Source: Tethya wilhelma
Lineage: Eukaryota; Porifera; Demospongiae; Tethyida; Tethyidae
Reading direction: 5' to 3'
Length of the DNA stretch: 64,000 nucleotides
NCBI GenBank assembly: GCA_964030475.1
Contig: CAXIPT010000014.1
Location: forward strand, 226,028-290,027
Shown here: positions 9,986 to 20,150 of the stretch, one piece after another
Position numbering within the stretch: position 1 is the stretch's first letter
How the letters are laid out: every line of letters begins with the position of its first letter
Notes under the pieces: model-generated
Seen by the model: only the letters and a program-made list of their open reading frames with translations
Database searches by the model: none
What the model was told of the DNA's origin: nothing
Translations under genes and position numbers: made by a program

Positions 9986-12900
9986 ATGGCCAAACGAAAG
10001 TTTGTCTGTGATCCTTGTGGAAAAGACTTTGATCATCATTCAAAGTATGCCCGACATCTGGAGAGTGCAAGTCATGCAAGATTTTTCGAAAGTATACGAA
10101 TGAGCTCTAGTTTTGATGAAGCAAGTACTACTGACACAAACGTTGATTTTAGCAGCTCTTGTTCTCACATGAATTTCGATAACGAATGTGTAAGCCTATA
10201 AATAATGGCATAGCTACAGTATAGATTATACTAATGAAATGAAATGTATGTGTATGTATTGTATATATGCAGTGGAATTTTTCCAGTGATTCTAACACTG
10301 ATCATGACAAGCAACAGCCACCACATTTATGTGATGATGATGATGACACTGAAGATAGTGCATTGTCTGAGGAAACAAGTGATATAGGTATGTGGTGTGG
10401 GTGTTTATCTAATGATATTATATAATATTCTTATAGATTATAATTTGATTGATGTGTTGGATCAAACTGAAGGAGAAAATTTTCACCCATTTGATTCCAA
10501 GTTACAAGCTCTTAGTTATATGCTGACTATTAGTCCACGACCAATAGTGAGTTAATTGTGTGTTGAAATGCATCTATTTTTTCACATGATGCATTTGTGT
10601 ACAGGGTGAAGTCAATCTGAAGTTTATCTTCCACATATTTCGAGAATTATCACCAGTGGCACCCACTTTGTCATCTTTAAAAAAAATTGATTTGCCTGGA
10701 TTACAAGCTCCAACAAAGGTAAATTTTATACATGTTTGTTGTTCATTTTACGTAAGACAATGTAAGAAGAAGGCTTAGAGTTGGAGCATACCATATTTCT
10801 AATCCAGAGGTATTTGTGTAATCTGTTTGTACATCCTATATAGTATTATACTCCTGGAGGGATACCATTTTATGTGAATTCCCCGAAACATATTGTCCAA
10901 ATGTGTTTGGGAATGCCTGAAATTGCTGCAATGATACAAAGACTCCCTGTACGTCCTATAAATGAAATCAGGTAAAAGGGTGGAAATTTATTTTTTTTCT
11001 TTCCAATTTTAAAAGTTACTTATCGTTGTGTTCAGTGAAATGTATCATGGAAAGCGATGGATGACAGATGACCGTTTTTTCCTTCCTATGATCAACACCA
11101 ACATTGGATATCTGTTCATTGGAGAGTTTGTACACTACTTTGAAGAGAGTACATCATCTGGAATCGCCAAAGTATTGCAATTCTTCTCTAAGGTATGTGT
11201 TTTTTTAAACCTAAAGATCAAGAGCAGTATGCACATACTGTAATTCCATGTAATTTTTGCATAATATAATACTATGTGTTATTGCAGGAGGGTACGGATG
11301 AAATTTTTGCTGTTGTAATTCCGCTGAAGCAAGACCAAGAAACGTATTCAATTCAACCTCAAATGGAGTTACCAGTTAATTCATTCATCAGCAAAGTAGA
11401 TGCTCCACAGTGCATTACTAGATTGGATTCACATGATCTATTATCCCATGATGTAAGTCATGTCATATATATATATTCTGCCACTGTAAACTTATAAGTG
11501 TGGTTACAATGTCATACCTTATACAGGAATATGAGGCATTTATTTCAGTCCACAAATACAAAACGTCTTCCAATGGGAGACAGTGTGTAATGCTTCCACT
11601 GATATTGTATACAGATGACACCAGTGGCAACAAATCGAAAGTCTGGAATAAATTTGATTCTTGGTGTATTTCCCTAGCAGGCCTCCCAAAGAAAGAAAAT
11701 TCTAAGCTGCATAATATTCACTTTGTTTGTTCTTCAAACAAAGCTCCCGTCTTAGATATATCTCTCCCACTTGTACAAGAACTTGTACAGTTAGAGGAAA
11801 GTGGCATTGAAGCATATGATGCATTTCTCAATGAGACAGTTGTTGTGTACGCCCCTGTAATGTGTGTAATTGGTGATAATCCTCGCCAATCTGAGCTTAT
11901 GAGTCACCTAGGAGCAAAAGCTAATTACTTTTGTCGAATGTGTATGGTGAGTCTATAATGCACATGATAATTGTTATGATTTTAGTTTGTAATATTGATT
12001 GACTTCTAATAGGCAAGAAGAGGTGAAAATGTTGCACCAGACACGTGCACTAGGAGCAAACCACAAACACTGGCGTTTATTAATGAAATTACTTCAAAAC
12101 GGACCGAAACTGAAAAAAAAAAGATGCAAACAGATTGTGGCATCAAATCCGGTGATAACCCATTGTTACTATTACCAGTTGATCTTCATAAGTAAGTGGA
12201 TGCATGAGGGTTATAATGTTATGCTTTACGATTATTGCATAATTATTGTAGGTGTACACCCGTGGAAACATTGCATTCTATCTTGTTAGGGCCGTACAAA
12301 TATCTACTAAGATCCCTCATGGAAAGACTGACATCTGATGAGAAAAACAGGGTGTTAGCCATTTTAGGGTCATTTAACTTTTCAGGGTTCAAAATGAAGT
12401 TGACATACAGACTATGCCGTTACTTCAAGTCTTTTGTGGGTAGAGACTTTAAAGCTCTTGCACAGTGTTGTCTCTTCATATTTAGATCTGTCCTTACGCC
12501 AGAAGAGAAGAAGTTGTGGTTGGCTCTTTCAAAGGTAATCAAGTTGTGTATGTGTGTGTGTGTATTTGCCACAATGTATGTACTTGCCGTATAAATCATT
12601 TACATGCACGATGGTTAGGTATTCAAAATAACATACTGTGATCCATTCTACCAATGTAATGAGGAAGAGTATCGAGAAATCTGTGAGAATTTTGTTGCAG
12701 CTGTAAGCAATTTTGCCCCACATCTAAAACGGAAGATTAAGATCCACCTAATGTTACATCTAACTGACAACATGGTTGACTTTGGCCCAACATCAGCATT
12801 CAATACTGAAAGGTGTGTGTTCATGATCTCTCAAGACTTATGATATGTTATGATGTAACTTAAAGGGTTTTTTTTTGTTGTGTTTTTAATGCAGATACGA

Positions 12901-13946
12901 AGCCTTCAATTCACTCATACGTCTAAAAAATGTGTTCGGCAACAAACTGTCCCCATCCAGAGATATTGCAATAGGTTTTGCAAATCTAGAACATTTACGA
13001 TTTGTTTGTAGTGGTGGTTCAATAGATGGAGAGGACAGGTATGTGTGATTCCAGTTGCAGGTATGATATTATGTTCAATATCATGAAAGTTATTTATACA
13101 TATAGGACTGGCCAAGATCTCCGTTCATTGTATAACACAACTTCAGTGCAGTCTTTTATCAATGGAAGATCACACAAGGATTTATTATCAGATAAAACCA
13201 TATACCAGCATGGATCACTTCGGAAGGTTTGTATACTTGTGGTGGTGTACATGTATACTTACCTTTAGGTTTGTGTTTTCTTTCAGATTAGTGCAAAAAC
13301 TACTCTTTTTAAGGATGTCGTCATTCATTTGAATGAACTATCTATTCCACAAACTATCGTTGAAATCAAAAACAGCCATGAGTTTACAGTTCTTTCTTCA
13401 GATATTGATCTTGAGGCCAAAGTTAGAACATGTGGGGCAGTGGTCAGTAACACTGGTGACTTGATTGCTGTGGGGGATTATGTTATCTATGCAACGGATT
13501 CAGAAAACCAGGTACTTGCATACATTAACATCATAATTCCACCACGGTATGATCTCACAAACATGCATACACTGTATTTCATGCAGAATGATATTGGGTT
13601 GCTAGTCTCATGTCTCCAAGAACCTAAACCACACTCTGTTGCAAGTTTGTACTGTATTGTTCGACCAATGTACTACATGGATATTGATGGACAACATATT
13701 TGTAATGAGTACGATTGCCCTTTGCTTAATTTAACAAATATTTTGTACTGTGTTCCATCTTACTGTGTATTACATGCTGTTTCTGTGGTGCATGAATGTA
13801 GCACTTCCTGTTTGTTTACTGAAACTTTGTCTAGCAGGAGAATTGAACATGAAGATGTTAATTTTTGTCAATTAAAATACACACATGATTGGAATTGTAA
13901 ATTATATTCTCTGAACGTTTACTGTATGAATAATGATAAAAATTAA
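9986..13946 (+). CDS. Probable transposase with N-terminal C2H2 finger, 14 exons, about 1,100 aa
   Basis: Exons as I read them: 9986-10189, 10273-10387, 10437-10546, 10605-10718, 10844-10971, 11036-11192, 11288-11452, 11527-11946, about 12013-12192, 12252-12535, 12619-12812, about 12896-13038, about 13107-13228 and about 13287-13946. The protein starts with a C2H2-type finger (CDPCGKDFDHHSKYARHLES) and then an acidic linker. The long core carries TPGGIPFYVNSPKHIV, LPLILYTDDTSGNKSKVWNK, NIHFVCSSNKA, a Cys pair (YFCRMCM), CTPVETLHSILLGPYKYLL, and FNTERYEAFNSLIR with SRDIAIGFANLEHLRF. From memory, similar motif strings occur in large repeated proteins of basidiomycete and animal genomes, which suggests a dispersed transposase family. 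YTDDTSGN could hold catalytic acidic residues, but I cannot assign a DDE triad. Intact frame and splice sites suggest a young, possibly active copy. Confidence 0.75.
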
Positions 13947-14003
13947 TCAAGTCAAAAAAAAAAACGCATTGTTTACGAGATTCGCGCTACTAATTAATCC
14001 TGC

Positions 14004-14045
14004 CCGTACGTGGCCGTATACGTAAACGTATACGGCCACGTACGG
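14004..14045. repeat. 42-bp palindrome near the transposon right end
   Basis: Two 20-base arms (CCGTACGTGGCCGTATACGT and its reverse complement) flank a 2-base centre. It lies between the transposase stop and the right TIR, where subterminal transposase-binding sites are often found. No equal copy is seen at the left end, where only a shorter GTGCACGTGCAC palindrome occurs near 7178-7192. Confidence 0.85.
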
Positions 14046-14280
14046 TACTGAATCCATGACGTTTTACAGTTATTGATACGGCAGTCGTGACAAAACTTCT
14101 GATTTCAGTACAGTTGTAGATCTAACGTTGCGCTAACGTATACGTTATCGATACGTGTTTTCAAATTTGGTTGTGTACATCATTGTGGTCATGACCTGAT
14201 TCTGGTCATTGGCACAAACGTAGTATACGCAATTCACCAGACTCTTCCTTTCCTTGCGAAGAGTCTGGTAAGCCAGACTA

Positions 14281-14696
14281 TCTCGAAGGCGTTTCAAAGA
14301 CGATGCAAGTTGGAAGAAAAAGTCAAAATTTCCTCCATAATGGTTCAGCCAAAGGTAATGTGGTACAGCTATCAATATGGCATGAACTACCATGAATATT
14401 GGGATGTGTACTCCAAGAGGCACCGAGCCTGCGCAAAAGTTATTGATGTAGTTCTCTTGAGCTTCACTAACCTCGATTCCAAACGGCGCGAAGCAGGCCA
14501 CGCCCCCTCCGCGAATGAACTCGGTGATGACATCAATGGCCGCGAGTCCAATGATTGATGAAACCACGAAGAGTACTATGTTGTCCCAGAAGAACTCTCT
14601 TGGTTTGATCGGGCTGTTTTCTTTATCATCTTCAAGCTCATCTGCCTTGTTTCCACCTCCCAGTCCGTCCCGAAGGGAACCCAAAAAGTTGCTCAT
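14281..14696 (-). pseudogene. Pannexin/LRRC8-like channel, N-terminal fragment
   Basis: ATG at 14696 (MSNFLGSLRDGLGGG) is preceded by an in-frame TGA, which supports this start. A charged cytosolic N-terminus is followed by TM1 (NIVLFVVSSIIGLAAIDVIT), a first extracellular loop with two Cys (ACFAPFGIEVSEAQENYINN, then FC), TM2 (VHIPIFMVVHAILIAVPHYL) and a cytosolic stretch FFFQLASSLKRLRD that meets the transposon TIR at 14280. Bases 14281-14289 are the target duplication. The loop spacing and TM arrangement are those of the innexin/pannexin/LRRC8 superfamily. Together with 6681-6882 and 5791-6316 it makes one uninterrupted exon of about 390 codons. The open frame that continues 45 codons into the transposon TIR is accidental. 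Confidence 0.7.
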
Positions 14697-15014
14697 TTCA
14701 TTTGGCACTCAGAGCGACGGACTCATTTACATCACACTGACGCAGAGCAAACGTGAAATTGAGGTAACTAAGATACCATTGTAGTGTAGGGAGTTATGCT
14801 TTGATGTGTTCATCAATGGAATGTGTAAAATGACATGATTTACAATGTGTTGCTGTACGGCTAAGAGTCAGTGATGGTGACTCTGATATCTACTAATGAG
14901 CACTGAAATGGTTGGTAGCTATCATGACAGTAAAAATTATGTGGCTGTGTTTGTATACTGTAGGTACACTGTATGTAAGTATGTTCAGACTTCCTTGAAT
15001 CTCATGTGGTTGCT

Positions 15015-16420
15015 TTATTCAAATCTTCTCACAATTGCTGGCACAATATTCTTATCTACTGATTCATGATAGTATGCATTAGGATGATACGGACATTTTT
15101 TGCACTTGGCCTTTGTTGTTGCACATTCGGTGCAGAGTTGGTTGTGAGCATCCAACTCTTCTTGGTCATAGGCATAGAGAATGTGACAAGTGAATCGAGA
15201 GGCCTCGTGCCAAACCGATGTCTCTTCGTCACAGTTGAGACATTTCTGAAATTGTAAATTGAAATAGCTTTATTATGATTATACGCATGTGTCTTATGTG
15301 TGCATTGATTTATTGTTTTGCATGCATAATATAATATATAAATATACCAGCTCAAGAAAAGTGTCTGAGCTCTCGATCATTTTTTGCTGTATGTATTAAT
15401 TGTACTGCAGGCCAACCTCACTTTGGAAAAGATCCTGAGAGTCATTGGCTACATCGGTATCATGAGGACAGGTATGGTACACATGTACCTAGTCTATTAA
15501 GCTAGACTCCTTTCCCCCTCTGTTGTATGTCAGGGATAGAAAAAAGGGTCTAGGTCGATGGAATAACACATACCTTTCACCTAATAATTACACATGCTGC
15601 ATGACATGATGAATGTGATAGTGCTATAGACGTACATGGGTGACTAAAATTTCTTTAGGTGTCAAGCAACGGTCAACAGTCTTAAGTTCAGTTTAACATG
15701 ACATTCAAAGTAAACTTACTGGTTTTGACTGTGATTGTGAGCCTTGTCCACTGGCTGGTGTCGTGGGTGGGGCATTGGTAGGTGGTTTGTCTGCCAATGG
15801 TCCACCAATTCTCATTTCATCACCAGCACCCCTGGTGTTGTTGGAGACAAAGATCGAGTCAATGGGAGCAAGGTGATCACTGCCGGGAGAGGTGAGCTTG
15901 TGCTATAGCAGTGTGTGTGTATATATGTTGTATAATGTGTCTGATCATGCATGCCTTTACTAATTACTTGCCTATAAGCAGGCATTGGGAGGGTTCCTTT
16001 AGGTTTGGGATTGTTAGTAAAGATTAGACTATTTGAGAGTATACCGTAGAGCACATAAATTTGGCAGATTTGGACTGTGAAGTTTAAATTCACCAACTCT
16101 TGAATATGCTCTGCCATGTAGTTTATGATCTGTATGTACTGCCATATTTTGTGCTATACGGTAGCCTAATCATCATTGCTTTACCGTGGCATTATTGAGT
16201 TCCACCCATGTGTACTCTGAGTAGCTGTTCAAGAGCATCGTTGGGTTCTCTTCATCTGAGCTCCAGTAGGCGTCAATGTCTGGGTCATATCTCTGCATGC
16301 ATGCACGGAACACAATAAGATATTATAATGCATGCCACTACTTTTCTAGTAACAGTATAATCACCTTAAAATCTGAGTGGATGTGTATACATGTATACTT
16401 ACCTTATCCTTGGAATCCAT
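15015..16420 (-). CDS. Small Cys-rich protein, 4 exons, about 179 aa
   Basis: Predicted exons on the minus strand: 16420-16403 (MDSKDK), 16292-16185, 15902-15720 and 15245-15015, all phase 0 with GT..AG introns, ending in TAA. The N-terminal two thirds is acidic then Ser/Pro/Thr-rich and probably disordered (RYDPDIDAYWSSDEENPTML, PPTNAPPTTPASGQGSQSQS). The last exon is a compact Cys/His domain: CLNCDEE, then SRFTCHILYAYD, LCTEC and CKKCPYHPNAYYHE, a likely zinc-binding module. I do not recognise the family. It lies between ROCO-4 and the channel gene, on the same strand. Confidence 0.55.
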
Positions 16421-16840
16421 GATTTAATAATTGCTGCAGACAGATTGATTTATAGCCACTGCTCGTATAAACATACAGCTAGCTATATACTAGTATCCTG
16501 ATGAATAATATTTTGTTTATAGATATATACTGCACTCAGCTTGGCTAGCTTTATGAGCAAAAAGTGTGAAGTCAATAGTTATAGTCACACATGCTCTTGA
16601 TATAGAATAGTTTTGCCTGTTGCAATGTGATTGGTCAATTTGTGGTATGGGAATGTGACTTAAGAGCCGTACAATAGTGTGGATAGTAAACTAATGTGAG
16701 TGGAAATGTTTACTATTGTGGATATTCCTTTAAATAGAGAACAAAGCAAAGTGTTGATAAGAAGTAACCACTCTGTTTAGACAATCACATAATTGCTCAT
16801 ATTATCACTACTCAGATCTTAATTTGTGTGTGAGTGTGTG
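16421..16840. other. Intergenic spacer
   Basis: AT-rich spacer of about 420 bp between the 3 prime end of ROCO-4 and the start of the Cys-rich gene, both on the minus strand. It must hold the promoter of the latter. I see no coding exon or distinctive motif. Confidence 0.5.
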
Positions 16841-19800
16841 TTAAAGTTCTGAGTCTTGCATCTGTGAGGATCGAGCTTGTTCATCACACAACCAGAGCTG
16901 TGGTCTTTCTGGCAGTCTCAGGTACGCCTCAAACTCTTCCTGGCTTCTAATCTTGATGCGTTCCTGTTCATTCACAAAGTACTCTATCTGAGCTTCTTCA
17001 GCACTTAGTGTTGCATCCATTTGTAGCCGATTCAACAGGACTTCTAACTTAGCTGGTTTTTGGCAGGTTATTCGATACTTTTGCAGGGAGCTGGGCAGCC
17101 TGATATCAAATGCTACTAGAACACTTCTCCTGGCTGTCTGATGAGGGATCTGTTGTATGTTGACCAGCGGTACTTCGTCCGGGACTGTTCTATCTTGACT
17201 CTTATTGTTCTGAGGTGGTATGTCTTCCGTGGAGATTATCAAACTAGCTGGAGTCAAGTCGTGTTCTTCTTCATTATGTTCAAGAAACAGTGACATTCTG
17301 TGGCCATCGCTATCTCTGTCGTCTATGAAACATCTCTCCCCCTCCTCACACCTCAGTTTGTAGGTGTCACACTGAAAACCAGGAGTTGGTGATACACTTT
17401 TTGTTTCATCTGGAGTTTTCTCCGTTTGCGGCAAGATTTGTGTCCCATCGATGAATTCTCCATTGATGAGAACTTTACTCACTGATTTGTGATTTTCCAG
17501 GAAATTTGGTGCATTCACTTCAACTATTTTCATCTGCATCATGATCCTTGCATTGTAGGCCTCCCACATGATCATGGTACCACTTGTGGTCTCTCCTTCT
17601 TCACCATCTCCACCCAAGCCTTCCACTAGTGGTTGAAACCTCTTCCCCCCACTGATGACAGTGCACTCCTCTTTGCCACATGGCCCACAGCCCGGTATGC
17701 AAGTGAGGAAACGAACATACTCAAGGTAAGGTTGAAACCACATCAGCAGTTCGTCTTGATGGAAGACCAGAATGTGGCCAGTCGCCATTCCGATCCAAAC
17801 TGAGTCGAGTGCAAGTGTCATGGCAGTGATGATGGCATCAGTTAGCAGACTGACTTCAGTTACCTTTGTGATATAGTGTGAGACGTTGACGTCGTACATG
17901 TGAGCTCCTTGTTGGGCATTCCATGCTGTCAGCAGTGACCCGCCAAGGTGTGCACTCCAAACAATATTCTTTTCTGGTGAAAGTGAAAGCTGCCCAACAA
18001 AGTCGTCCATCTTTTCCACTCGTTGAATTGAGTCTTTGGGCGTCAGATCTTTGTGATCGAGAAAGTGAATGAAGGTGGTAGTGGACACCCACACATACTG
18101 GTCTGTGCAGGCGATTCCGTCTATGGCATGGTCTGAAACACACTTAAACCTGGGGGCAGCTGTTTTTCGTATGTTTTCAATGTCATTTTCGAAGCAAATA
18201 CAGAATCCTTCTAGTGTACCCAAGTAGACAAATCTCCCATAATTACTAATACAGAATACAGAGTTCTCTCGTGTTCTGATGTTGTGGATCAGCTCGTGAG
18301 TGTCTGCTGTGAAGATATCGATGGAGGCTTCACCTATGCCAGCTCTACTTCCCACCCAGATGTAGTCACCGCACTTTGAAATGCACTGCACCTGATTGTC
18401 AATGATAAAGTTCTGGTTGATTTTCAGCATGTTGTAAGTGTTGTAGACACTAAGCTGTGTGCCTTCTTTACTGTCACTGCACACCCAGAGTTCATTAGGG
18501 CGATCACCGTCAAAGGTCACCACAGTGCATCTCCGAAGAGAGTATGGGCTAGTTATGGGTGTGATACTCATGACTGACTGCAGTGCTGATGAGCACACTC
18601 TAGTGATGATATCGTGTGTTGATGGTCTATGTCTTGGGTTCCCTTCCCAGCACATCTTCATCAGCTGTGTGAGATAGCAGTAGCCCGTGTGAGCTCGAGC
18701 CACATCATTTAGCTTTGGTCTCTCACCAGACTGCACCATGGTGCCAATCTTCTGCCGTTCAATCCCATCAAATGGATGCTTGTGAGAAATCACTTCATAG
18801 AGGAACATACCAAAGGAGAAAATGTCGGCCTGCTGATCGTAAGGTGAATTATGTAGCACTTCAGGAGCAATGAAGCCAGGTGTCCCCTGAGTACCCTTGG
18901 TACCTATGGGGGAGAAGAGTGTGGCTACTCCAAAGTCAGTCAGCTTACAGTGGCAAAGGGAATCATGCTGAATTGACCACAAGAGAACGTTGGCTGCTTT
19001 AAGATCACGGAAGATGATTCCCTTTTCATGTAAGAACTGAAGGCCGGCAGCTACTTGGGCTGTTATTCGATGAATTGTGATGCGATGAATGGGGCCTTCT
19101 TCTTTCCCTATGATGGCAGAGTCCAGTGAGCGCCGTGGGGCTAGTTCAAGCACCAGTGCCATCATCTCAGGATGAATGCATATCCCTACCATACACACCA
19201 GGCAGGGATGGTGAAGCCTCTGCAACAGTCTCGCTTCTATTCGGAGATCGGTAAACTGCTCTGAAATTGAAGCTTTCCTGCCCTCCTCTAGCTTATATCT
19301 CTTGACAGCAACCTGTTTTCCTTGATATGTTCCTTTGTATACTGCTCCATATCCTCCCTTTCCTAGTCTAGAGTTGGCATTCTCATTGATGTCATTGTAG
19401 TCCAAGAGAAAAGCTGGATCTACGAGCATGTCTGGAAATATATCCACTATTGCCACAGTATGTTTTTCTGTGTCACCACCATACTTGCACTCAATGGTAC
19501 TGCTCCCCTTGGTAAGCATCTCAAGGCAGTTGTCGTCAACAAAAATGTATGGTTCTTCTCGGCAGAGACTAATGCACTTGCAGCATGGTGTTTCCTGATG
19601 GAACTTCTTCAGGCCTGGATACCACTCCTTGACCAGCCTGGTCACTAGATCCACCAGTTGACTAACCACCTCTTTGCTTGGCTCTGTGGTCGATGCTCTA
19701 ATAAAGACACCTTCCCTTGTCTCTCCTTCAAAGTCCTGTAGCGATTGGATACTGAACGATAGTGTGGAGTCGTGATAGTAGAGTCCAGTTCGCCAGTACA

Positions 19801-20150
19801 CCAGTTTTGCATTGGTTTGATGGGATTCTGAAAATGGAACATTAAATTGAAAGGCATCAGTAATATTTGGGTCTCCAAAGCTTGTACGGCAGTTTGTCTG
19901 TTGAGTAACTTGTAGCCGTCTCTTTGTGTTGAAGCGTTTCAATCCAACAGTAACAAGGCGAGTACTTTGACTGCTTTCTTCCTTGGAACACGTGAGATCT
20001 AAAGACTCTCTGGCCCTTTCTTCTTGATCACTTCCAGAAGATGATGACAAGCTGAGTACCTTGTACATGCTGGCACTCATTTCATTTGTGGACTGGTTTA
20101 GAGAGTTTGGCCGACTTTGGTCTTCATCTTTTGGAGCAATTCGGTCAAGT
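16841..20150 (-). CDS. ROCO-4, C-terminal half: COR end, kinase, WD40, PB1-like domain
   Basis: LRRK-like ROCO kinase. The frame opens at 20176, but its first ten residues are read antisense through an inverted block; true ROCO-4 sequence starts at about 20150 (LDRIAPKDEDQSRPNSLNQS). Using the open frame numbering: end of COR 100-240, kinase about 265-525 with LGKGGYGAVYKG, VAVKRY, FRDLKAANVLLW, TDFGVAT and APE; WD40-type propeller about 540-850; an acidic Ser/Thr-rich linker; then about 1015-1098 a PB1-like domain (KYRITCQKPAKLEVLLNRLQ ... EYFVNEQERIKIRSQEEFEA). The kinase is the most canonical of the cluster, with DFG where its paralogues have DLG. The ankyrin, LRR, ROC and most of the COR of this gene are found in the reverse orientation at 20151-22966 and in the exon at 22967-23174. 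Confidence 0.8.

Larger units (their letters stand above)
6883..14280. mobile_element. 7.4-kb autonomous DNA transposon with TIRs and 9-bp TSD
   Basis: Both ends start TAGTCTGGCTTACCAGACTC and remain matching inverted copies for over 100 bp (6883-6986, continuing at 7121 past a nested MITE; 14280 down to about 14160). The flanks are TCTCGAAGG at 6874-6882 and again at 14281-14289, a 9-bp target duplication. The TIR tip can itself fold (AGTCTGG/CCAGACT, then AGACTCTTC/GAAGAGTCT). Inside are three intron-containing genes: 7386-8181 (+), 8478-9901 (-) and 9986-13946 (+), the last being the probable transposase. A near-perfect 42-bp palindrome lies just inside the right end. The 9-bp TSD recalls MULE-type elements, but the protein does not look like a MULE transposase I recognise, so the superfamily is left open. 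It sits in the coding exon of the channel gene. Confidence 0.9.

Noticed and set aside
14145..14280. C-terminal extension of the channel N-terminal open frame (DSLAYQTLRKERKSL...)
   Set aside because: It is the transposon TIR read by chance; the host frame continues after the element.
6883..14280. Naming the transposon MULE, hAT, CACTA/Plavaka or KDZ/Zisupton
   Set aside because: The 9-bp TSD points to MULE-like and large C2H2-headed proteins exist in other groups, but TIR, TSD and protein motifs do not agree on one group by eye.
14281..14784. Plus-strand open frames, including LIYITLTQSKREIE with a GTAACT donor and a possible partner exon at 15411-15470
   Set aside because: They run antisense to the channel N-terminus and have no start codon that works; the possible exon pair joins without a recognisable product.
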